Origin: Evernia prunastri
Lineage: Eukaryota > Ascomycota > Lecanoromycetes > Lecanorales > Parmeliaceae
Length of the DNA stretch: 64,000 bases
Reading direction: 5' to 3'
NCBI GenBank assembly: GCA_003184365.1
Contig: NKYR01000157.1
Coordinates: forward strand, 1-64,000
Shown: piece after piece, positions 55,214 to 64,000 of the stretch
Layout: each line of letters opens with the position of its first letter
How positions within the stretch are numbered: position 1 is the stretch's first letter
The notes under the pieces: generated by a model
The model's input: the letters and a program-made list of their open reading frames with translations, nothing else
Told to the model about the DNA's origin: nothing
The model's database searches: none
Position numbers and translations under genes: made by a program

Positions 55214-57917
55214 ATGCCGGCTGTTAGAAGCAAGGCAGAGCTGCAAACTCAGAAAAACAAGGTCAGTAATGCCAAATTCCCGCTTAGACCTTCGCAGCAG
55301 CTGCTACTGTATCTCTCCTCTTTGCCCATTTGAGCTGTCATGTGCTAACCACCTGGGACCCACAGCTTGCTAATTCATACCATGAGCTATTGGAGTATGT
55401 TGCGCCCCTAAGACCGAAGGTTCCTTTGAGAGGTTATACTGAGACTGTCCCCCGCAACAGAGAGTTCTCGTCGAAAGAACTACGGACAGTTGGGAATTAT
55501 ACATTGGGCCGCCTCATAGGCAAGGGATCCTTCGGCAAGGTCTACCTTGCATCGCACAAACTCACCAATGGTTCCAAGGTGGAAATCATGCTCGTGTAAA
55601 ACAGACGATATTGCTAAGCTTGTACAAGGTGGTACTCAAATCAGCCAACAGAGACGACTCGAATCTCGCCCGTGAGATCCATCATCACCGTCAATTCTTA
55701 CACCCCCATATCGCCCGATTGTACGAAGTCATTGTAACCGAGAACCTCGTCTGGCTCGTTCTTGAGTACTGTCCTGGTGTGATTACGTTATCTGATTTTT
55801 GTCTCTTGAGCCCCGCTGAATATTTCTTTGGCAGGGGATGAGCTCTACAACTACTTGCTTCGTCATGGGGCAATACCTGTGGAGAAGGTTCAGAGTATAT
55901 TTACTCAGCTCGTCGGAGCAGTTGCCTATGTACACAATCTTTCCTGCGTCCACCGAGACCTAAAGCTGGAGAACATCCTGCTGGACAAGAATGAAAACGT
56001 CAAGTTGTGCGATTTTGGCTTTACACGAGAGTACGAAGGCAAATCGAGCTATCTACAGACGTTTTGTGGGACGGTCGCCTACAGTGCCCCCGAAATGCTA
56101 AAAGGAGAAAAATACGCTGGAGAAAAAGTTGATGTTTGGAGTCTTGGGATAATACTTTACGCACTACTGACTGGAGAGCTACCTTTTGATGACGACGATG
56201 ACATGGTTACGAAGCATAAGATCCTTTCGAGCGAGCCAAATTTTCCTAACACTATTCCGTCTGATGCCAAATCGCTTATCAGCCGGCTCCTGTCCAAAAG
56301 ACCGCTCCTTCGACCCGGAATCTCTGAGATTCTAACAAATCCTTTTCTGTCAGAGCACGCTCCGCAACAGCAGGCTATTCTAAAGCTAGCTCAGCCCCTA
56401 CCCTTCACTACCAACTTGGAAAAAGAGACATTGGAGCGTATGCGCAGTGCTGGGGTTGATATAGACATTGTCATTGAGAATGTTCTTGCCCAGCGCTGCG
56501 ATGCTTTGGCTGGCTGGTGGGCCTTGTTGATCGAGAAAGAGGGGCGTAAAGAGAAAAGGCGAGAAAGGAAGCGGAGGGAGCGAGAGACGGAGGCGAAAAA
56601 CCTTCGAAGGCTTAGCGCTGCCAGCAGTCGTTTGGAACACATAGCAGCACCGCTAAGAGAAGTGGACGAAGAAGGTCTTCCCCCTTCACCGAGTGCAGAT
56701 ATTTCAAGAGCTCGAGGGAGGCGGGAAAGGCGCAGCACACCCATTCGTAAGTCGACCGAAAATTTCAGTAGTTGGACTGTACTAAACCAGCCAAAGCTCA
56801 ACTGGTTCTTCCCGAGCTTCCTCTGTTGCCTGAAGGCAGCACTATTGATCCCCCTGCCTCTCCTGTCCCTCCCCCACCGATTAAGAAAGACTCGATACGT
56901 TCACGGTCAGCGAGCTCCTCTCGCGGCCGACCGCCTCCTCCTCCCAAAGAGAGGAGGCGATCCCGTCCAGGTAGCACACTCCAACTGGTATCTGCGAATC
57001 CTGATCTTCTGGCGCCGCCGAACGGAACGTCAACGAGACGTCCGAATCGTCGGCGCCAACACGCCTTCTTTCACCAGCTGGCATCCATTAAACATTGGTT
57101 CATCGAATCTGCCAAGAGAGCCAGATCCCCTGTCTCTAAGAGCGATTCGTCGACGCTCAAGAACTCGCTACAGGAAATAAAAATCGACAACGAGCCCCGC
57201 CATACCCTGAACAATGAAGCCCCGAGGCGATCAGCTGCCACACCTACACGCCAGCTTTCTGGCACTTCATATCCTCGGCCTGGTATGCCAAACCCCAGGC
57301 ATAGATCTTCTCTGTCTCCTGCTCCAATGACTCCCCGGTCCTCCTATCGTCGCTCCTCTGGCGGTCTCCGTGGCCGTAAGTCTACCTCCTCTTCGGTCTC
57401 TTCCATCCGTAGCATTCATCATGTCCATACCCACTCAAAAGCGTCTTCCACGTCGTCTACTTCCAATTCGGTCCACTCTTCCGTTCCCTTTTCCAAACCC
57501 TCACGTTCTCCGCATACCTCTGTCAAAGTTCTCCCTGCCACCCCTACCGTAACAGGGTTTCCCTCGAACATCCGCCTCGTCCGAGCGACAAACAACTATA
57601 ACGAACCGGCAAACTTTGCTTCTCCCAGCGGGTTGGTCTTCGCAAAGCGAAAAAAAAAACCTTTCCGGGGTCCTATGCTCTCCATTGGAAATGGTAACAG
57701 TGGCATTTCCGTCAGCAGACCAAGAGATTCCAGTGTGGGTGGTAGCCGAAGTGCTAGCGCTGCTGGGAGGACTAGTGGCGAGATCATCGAAGAGGAGGAG
57801 GAAGACGAGGTCGAAGAAGTGGATGCTTTTAGTCCCCTTGCTCCGGAGGCCGAGGAGATCTGGGAGGGTGGCAAAGAGGCTGAATCGGACGGCTGGGTCA
57901 GGAGACGGCGCGATTGA
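55214..57917 (+). CDS. SNF1/CAMK-like serine/threonine protein kinase
   Basis: Five exons, 55214-55261, 55366-55578, 55629-55776, 55835-56746 and 56797-57917, give 813 residues. The kinase domain starts at about NYTLGRLIGKGSFGKVYLA (Gly loop), with VVLKSA (catalytic Lys), VHRDLKLENILL (catalytic loop), LCDFGFTREYEG (DFG) and TFCGTVAYSAPEML (activation segment and APE). VDVWSLGIILYALLTGELPFDDDDD follows. After the kinase domain come a basic coiled-coil-like EKEGRKEKRRERKRRERETE stretch and a long Ser/Pro/Arg-rich disordered tail ending in an acidic EEEEEDEVEEVD run. This places it among fungal AMPK-related kinases (Kin4/Frk1-like neighbours); I cannot name the ortholog. Confidence 0.88.
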
Positions 57918-58348
57918 AGATACCCTATGGGATTTAATACCTGGTGGAAATTTGGCTCCGAAAATCTGGGCATTATCGCTTGGAGTCTAAATATTGGAGT
58001 GGTATATTACGCATTGGTTATCATCATTCGAACGTTTTTGGTATGCGTCAATAGACAACTTGTACCTACGCACTCGTAGCCATTTTTCGAAAGGGGAACA
58101 GAAATGGATAGTATTCTGTACCTCCCGCCTTCGATCAGCCTCCTTGCGCTTCCGTTATCTGGTCACAGACAACTTCGAAACCTGACAATTTGGTAAATGG
58201 GAGTCTAGTCGAGATGCTTTACCTCCACTTTAGTCAAGCTAGAAGCTATCTACAAGTACGCTGACAACAAAGACGCCCACTGTCAAGGCTGGAACTGCTT
58301 GCATTTCGCGGTGTTTGGCGTCTCATACAGCACTGTACTTCTCATGTT
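57918..58348. other. convergent intergenic region
   Basis: About 430 bp between the kinase stop and the RAD7 stop, probably holding both 3' ends. Nothing else was noticed. Confidence 0.4.
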
Positions 58349-60298
58349 TCACATTGTAAAACCCTGCCAGATGTCCCCATCAAGGTCGCCTTCTTGTAAA
58401 ATCGCGTCTTGAGCATTCGGCACTCCGATGAGAGCTACTCCTTTCGGTGCTGCCACTTCCGTCACATTGAAACATCCAAAAGCTGTAACCTTGATCAATT
58501 CTGGGCAGCTTCTGAACATTCCGGCGACTATCGAAGTATCAATCTTCGTTAAGAACGAGATGTTGATGTCCGTCAGAAATGGGTACTTCTCCTTGCCATC
58601 AAATACTTTGGAGAAACTTTCGTAAGTGATGTGCCGGCATGAGCTGATGTCTAAACGCTCGAGACGGGGCCCCGAATGTCCCATTAATGCTTCAAATCCC
58701 CTAGATGCAAGACCGATAGGGTCTTCGGGACCGTCAGGTGCGGCATAATCGACAGAGCGGTTGCTGGAAAGGTCGATGAAGGCGAGGGCAGGATTCGACC
58801 AATTAGTAAACAAAGATGCGAACCCCACGTCAGTACAAACATCGTTCTCTGTAAATCGTAGCTTGCTTAGCTGGGTGCAAGAGGAATGGATCATGGACAA
58901 AGCGTTGTCATCGGCATCGCTGAACGCTTCGAGCGACAGTGTACGAAGGCCTGGGCCAACGGATGATATCAGATCGGCGAGGACGCCCGGGGTAGTTGCT
59001 GTGGGCAAGCGAAGAGACAGGTGTTCCAGTTGCCTCAACTCCATGATGGCACCAAGAGCTACGTCCCCGAGCCGGAAGCATTTCCTCATCTTCAATCGTT
59101 TCACGTTAGGACATTGACAGACCAGTCCCATGAAAGCATCGTCATCCATGGAGTAATCAAGCCAAGACAATTTGAGGGTTTCGAGCCGACGCCCACAACT
59201 TTCAAAGAAATCTGCCCATTTCACATTGGACACCAAATTCGCTGCTTCGAGCTGTAAACCTCTGATAGGGACATCACGCTCGATGATGTAGTCAATAACC
59301 TCGTCCTTAAACTGACCGGCGTTTCGGAGATTAAGATTCTGTACTTTTGGAACAACCGAGAACAGTTTGATGTAGTCCTCGGTCTCCAGTTCTAATGGGT
59401 GTCAGCCAAGTCCTGTGACTACAAAAAGCAGAACTTACTGCCACAGTCATAGATATCGATCGTCTCAAGATCGGGGCGAAGGAAGAGGTCAAGGGTTCGG
59501 GACGTAATAACACGTCTTCTCGATAGAATCTGGCTCAAGCGATTAAGTAGAGATTGTGGTAGGTCACCAAACTCGTCGACTTCGTGGATGTTGTTCGCGA
59601 CTTCCTGTACAAGGTCAGGATTCTACATGCTGGGAAATGGCTGCATCACTCGGAAACAGTACCTTGATGCAGAGCTCTTGTAAAGACTTGGAACCAATCT
59701 GCACGATACCGTCCAAGAGGTTGCTCTGAACATGTCGCCGTTTGTCTCGACTCACAGCCTCTTTCTTTGACCTTTGATCCTTTTTCTTTTGATCGTCCTG
59801 CTCCTTCGAGCATTTTGTGCAAAGGAGTCCGCCATCTGGACCTGTCTTACTGTATGCGGTAACAGTAAATCGCTTCTCGCAAAGCTCGCAGTTCTCAAGC
59901 TGGCCAGGTAATGGCTTCTTCTTTGTGTACATATCCCATGCAACATCGTCGTTCTCTCCATCAGAGCCTTCATCCTTGCGGTTCTTTTGGCGCTTGTGGC
60001 ACTTGCTCTCCTTTATCTTGGCTAGAGTCTTCTCCTGCTGCCGCTTTCTCTTCTTCTTCTGCGCCGCAGGCTCTATACGCTCGTCGTCGTCATCTTGGTC
60101 AACCGATTCGCCATGAGCGCCTGCTTCCTGTTCCTGTTGCTGTCGAGCCTCCCTCTGGCGACGCTCATAGTCTGCAGAGATCTGAGCAGCGGATATATTG
60201 TTCGAGGCGAGAAAATCAGTGAGAGCGGACTGAGGGCCCCTTATCTGATTGTTTGCAGCTCTCCGTCCTGCCCTGGACCACCGAGTTAGCGACTTCAT
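58349..60298 (-). CDS. RAD7: DNA repair protein Rad7 (leucine-rich repeats)
   Basis: Three exons, 59663-60298, 59439-59622 and 58349-59391, give 620 residues. The N-terminus carries the Rad7 signature IRGPQSALTDFLASNNIS, then a highly charged stretch rich in Lys/Arg/Glu. A small cysteine cluster follows (CELCEKRFTVT... LLCTKCSKEQ), then NLLDGIVQIGSKSLQELCIK. The rest is a chain of leucine-rich repeats (RLETLKLSWLDY, NVKRLKMRKC, QLEHLSLRLP, RLERLDISSC). Rad7 partners Rad16 in global-genome nucleotide excision repair. Its gene is head-to-head with RAD16, 475 bp apart, an arrangement consistent with joint regulation. Confidence 0.92.
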
Positions 60299-60773
60299 GA
60301 TTAGCGGAGGGACCTGGAAGGTACATCGTTATCACCGCAGGCTGAAAAGTAGTACTTCGTAACACGGAGTAGTGAAGAAGGCTTTCGTGCAGCTGAGAAA
60401 GTTGTGTGTGAACATCAAATATCTTCCTCCGGACTCAATTTTATTATAGCTTGTAAACTGATATGGTGCAGCATATGCTGTTTCCAGGGTGTCAAAAGTA
60501 TTGGAAAATGTACGAGTAGGGGGGAGTGGCTATAAGTGGCTAGCGGATTAGATCCAGCACTTTACGCGCCCTCGACGCGTCTTTAAGTGTGGCAAATAAA
60601 TAATCCTTGTCCGCGATGCCTCGCCTTCTCACACTGGCTGAACCCCTTACTCACACACATATGCTTCGCCACTCATACCTCTGAAAGTTACAGTCTGCCA
60701 TTCGCAGACTCTTTGTCTGTCATTGGTGCAGAAAGTGTCTTTTGGACGAAGGTCGTACCAATCACGAAACTTC
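60299..60773. promoter_or_regulatory. bidirectional RAD7/RAD16 promoter
   Basis: The 475 bp between the two start codons must hold both promoters. No specific factor site is claimed. Confidence 0.6.
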
Positions 60774-63700
60774 ATGGCAAGGAAGGTCGCAGCCGCAAGG
60801 GCAATTACCGCTGGATCCCGGTTTCTTCGTGAGTCGCTGTTTGATCATTTGATAATCTTCTCGAAAGCAGCCTGACACATTTTCAGCCGTAGATGCGGAA
60901 TCTTCTTCTCCTCGACGCAAAGTAGGCAGGCCACCGAATCGACCCAAGCCTCGAGTGTCTGCAGCCACCGAATCTGGGGACATGGATTTGAGTGAAGAGC
61001 CTTCATATTCCGAAGAGAAGAAAACCAGTCTCCCTGAGCAGGTACTGAAGGAAGTCGTGATTCCTATTAGCGGCCGCTCATCAAATGCCTCTTCCTTATC
61101 CAGCGCTCGCGACCAGTCGAGCGAGTATGACACACCAGGCACGAGCGCAGCTGTGACTCCCGCAGGATCTTTGGCGAAAGAGGAAAGCTCATTCAAACGT
61201 CCAAGTAGGCTGAGCAGCAAAAAATCCTCTTATCAGGCCGAGGAACCGTTCAAGGGGAAGCGAAAGCGCCTGGAAGTTGACGAGCTCCTGGAAGCTGATG
61301 CGCTTTTGGCACAACGACTACAGGAACAAGAGTATGGCGAGGATCAAGACGTAGCTCCTAAACCTAGGCGGGCACAAAGTTGTCTAATCGAAGACTCTGA
61401 AGAATCATTGCTCTCCGACTTAGGCCCAGAGCATTCGCCAGATCCCGACGAATTCCCAAAGCCCCACATACCTACATCTCGAAGGCCTAATAGAGGACGC
61501 CCCAAGGCTTTGCTACCTCAGGCGGCTTCTGCGGACGTAGAGGGCGGTCGATCCCTAGAGGAGTCCCTCGACGAAAATGAAATATCAGAAATGCCTTTGC
61601 CTAGGAATAAGAGAGTAAAGACTGATCACCGTACATTTCTGCCATCTCGAGCTGCTCGTGACTCTGCGAACAAGTCTATCAAAGACAGGACCTCCCGAGA
61701 AATCCTCGATAGCGAGGACTCTGACTTGTACGATGACAGCGGCGATGTGTCTCTTTTAGGCTCTGATAGTGGTTCGGATGCGTTCGAAGACTCCGAGGAT
61801 GCTGATGAAGAGGCTGATGTCGTCGTCGTCGTCGACAGCCGCACGACGACTGGGCCAGCAAATAACTCCTCGCCAACATCAACGGCCATCCTGGCTACTG
61901 GCCGTAGAGCTACTGGCGGAAGAGGTACTGGCCGTAGAGGGGCTCCATCCACCCAAGCTGCTAATCCAATTCGTGGAAGACGCTCTTGGCAGAGACGGGT
62001 TGAAGACAGGGTAAGTTCAGAAAGACTATTGATACCCCATTCAGGACTGAGACATGCACTAGGCTGTAAGGGAGCGGCAGAAGCTAGAGAGAGCGCATCC
62101 TGAGATCAAGACTATGTGGACAGATCTTGAAGCTGTCCCCTCAATCAAGCCTACGCAGGCTGTTCAACCCGTTACGATTACGCGCAAGCTTAAATCATTT
62201 CAGCTCGAGGGTTTGGACTGGATGATGAAGCAGGAGAAATCCCAATGGAAAGGGGGTCTTCTCGGCGACGAAATGGGAATGGGCAAGACCATTCAGGCCG
62301 TGTCCTTAATCATGTCCGATTACCCGGCAAGAGACCCTACATTGGTTGTCGTTGTAAGTTTTCGCCGCTCTTGTTATGCCCAGTACAAGTATTCTTTCGA
62401 TGGTTTTGTAACCTCTACGTCGGGATTCCACCAAATTTTTGCCGTCCTCTACGGGTACCAAACTTCATGTGCTACTCACTACCTATTGTATTTTTTGTAT
62501 TTTCTTCTTCTATGCCACGTGATATTTCTACTCTTCCGTAAACGGTATTTCGTGGAACTGATCGATTCTTGCAGCCCCCGGTCGCGCTCATGCAATGGCA
62601 GAACGAGATAAATGAATATACTGATGGCAAACTGCGCGTTTTGATTTATCATAACTCGAATCCGAAGGTCAAGAACTTGAAGATAAAAGATCTCAAAGCT
62701 TTCGACGTAATCATGATATCTTATGCAGGACTCGAATCGGTGCATCGCAAAGAATCAAAGGGGTGGAAACGTGACGACGGCTTGATCAAAGAGAACAGCA
62801 AGATTCACGCAATCAAGTACCATCGACTGATCTTGGACGAGGCACATAATATTAAGACGCGGACCACAGGAGGTAATGCGCTGCAGCTCGGCCGAGAGTA
62901 ATCATCTGCTAATCCATCCACAGTTGCCAAAGCTTGCTTCGCTCTCAATGCAGATCACAAGTGGTGCCTCTCCGGTACACCTGTACAAAACGTACTCATT
63001 CACTCTCCATTACATGTCCAGAAAACGCTTAATCGTTGCTAATTTCTTTCTTTGCAGCGCATTGGGGAGTTCTTTTCGCTTCTCCGCTTCCTCCAAATTG
63101 CGCCTTTTGCTTGCTACTTTTGCAAGAAGTGCAAATGTGCAGAGCTCCATTGGACACAAGATGAAGCGAAGAAGTGTACGACGTGCAACCACACTGGCTT
63201 TGACCACGTCTCGATCTTCAATCAGGAGCTATTGAACCCTATTACTCAAGGGGAAGATCATGGACTTCGTCGAGCTGCACTTGGCAAGCTACGTCTTGTC
63301 ACCGATAGAATTATGCTACGACGGATGAAACGTGATCACACTGCTTCAATGGAGCTTCCACCTAAGGAAGTTCTCGTTCACAACGAATTCTTCGGCGAGA
63401 TCGAGCGAGACTTTTCTTCCAGCATCATGTCCAACACGACCCGGCAGTTTGATACGTACGTGAGTCGGGGTGTCATGCTCAACAACTACGCGAACATCTT
63501 TGGCCTTATCATGCAGATGCGTCAAGTACGTCCTCTACCCAGCTCACCCTTCAGGATCTTGCGAGATCTAACATTTCAATAGGTAGCAAATCACCCTGAT
63601 CTGATTTTGAAGAAGCATGCGCACGGCGGACAAAATGTCCTGGTCTGCAGTATTTGTGACGAGACTGCCGAGGAACCTATTCGTTCGCGCTGCCATCATG

Positions 63701-64000
63701 AGTTCTGCCGCAAATGTGCAAAAGACTACGTAAGATCCTTTGAGGACGAAACTCCAGACTGCCCACGATGTCACATCCCGTTGACCATCGACTTCGATCA
63801 GCCAGACATCGAGCAAGATGAAGATAACGTGAAGAAGAGCTCCATCATCAATCGTATCAAGATGGAAGACTGGACATCATCCACCAAGATAGAGATGTTA
63901 GTTTATGATCTCTACAAGCTAAGAAGTCGCAAGCAAACCCACAAATCAATCGTCTTTTCACAGTTTACGTCGATGCTACAGCTGGTCGAATGGCGTCTTC
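60774..64000 (+). CDS. RAD16: SNF2-family ATPase/RING protein Rad16, 3' truncated by window end
   Basis: Seven exons are visible: 60774-60828, 60887-62010, 62063-62353, 62575-62872, 62924-62991, 63058-63525 and 63583 to the window end. The N-terminal about 390 residues are acidic and disordered, including a basic GRRATGGRGTGRRG patch. The SNF2 core has FQLEGLDWM, the Walker A GDEMGMGKTIQ, the DEAH box LDEAHNIK and WCLSGTPVQN. Between the SNF2 lobes lies the RING finger CSICDETAEEPIRSRC...CRKC...CPRC, and the second lobe starts KSIVFSQFTSMLQLVEW. This SNF2-plus-RING layout is Rad16, the ATPase and ubiquitin-ligase component of global-genome NER with Rad7. The C-terminal helicase lobe is cut off. 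Confidence 0.93.

Overview
This is nuclear DNA of a filamentous ascomycete (Pezizomycotina). The genes carry many short introns (about 40-90 bp, one of 220 bp) with GT-AG borders and CTAAC/CTGAC-like branch points. The window also holds typical fungal families: an SAT-type non-reducing polyketide synthase, a Zn2Cys6 regulator, MDM31, enolase, eIF3j, RAD7 and RAD16. The sequence alone does not fix the genus. Exon borders were placed by eye from splice motifs, reading phase and family conservation.

Region 1 (1-2.1 kb) is repeat-rich and starts inside an LTR whose last 60 bp recur at 42.95 kb. Region 2 (2.1-35.1 kb) reads as one secondary-metabolite cluster. In order it holds an Ayg1-like polyketide-shortening hydrolase, an isocitrate-lyase/PEP-mutase-family lyase, a divergent pair of oxalyl-CoA-synthetase-like and oxalyl-CoA-decarboxylase-like enzymes, a DHA2 MFS transporter, a nitroreductase, an AflR-type Zn2Cys6 regulator, a divergent pair of a serine beta-lactamase/transesterase-like protein and an FAD monooxygenase, an EthD-domain protein, and a non-reducing PKS (SAT-KS-AT-PT-ACP-ACP-TE). 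The PKS has an apparent single-base frameshift after the AT domain.

The most notable pattern is a shared 11-bp palindrome, TCGG-N3-CCGA. It fits both the AflR-type TCG-N5-CGA site and the Zn2Cys6 CGG-N3-CCG site. Exact copies lie upstream of the hydrolase, the lyase, the synthetase/decarboxylase pair, the nitroreductase, the EthD gene and the PKS. Degenerate copies lie upstream of the MFS gene and between the beta-lactamase and the monooxygenase. This suggests one regulon in which an oxalate/oxalyl-CoA module is wired into a polyketide pathway.

Region 3 (36.6-38.1 kb) is a MYB-repeat regulator gene with no such site noticed. Region 4 (38.1-43.9 kb) is gene-poor and holds a duplicated 460-bp element with an (ATCA)n tail, a solo LTR, fold-back elements and a 23-bp tandem repeat. 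Region 5 (44-64 kb) is a housekeeping block: MDM31-like, a SAM methyltransferase, a Rad60/Esc2-like SUMO-like protein, enolase (with a broken-looking splice donor), eIF3j, a SNF1-like kinase, and the divergent nucleotide-excision-repair pair RAD7/RAD16, RAD16 being cut by the window end.
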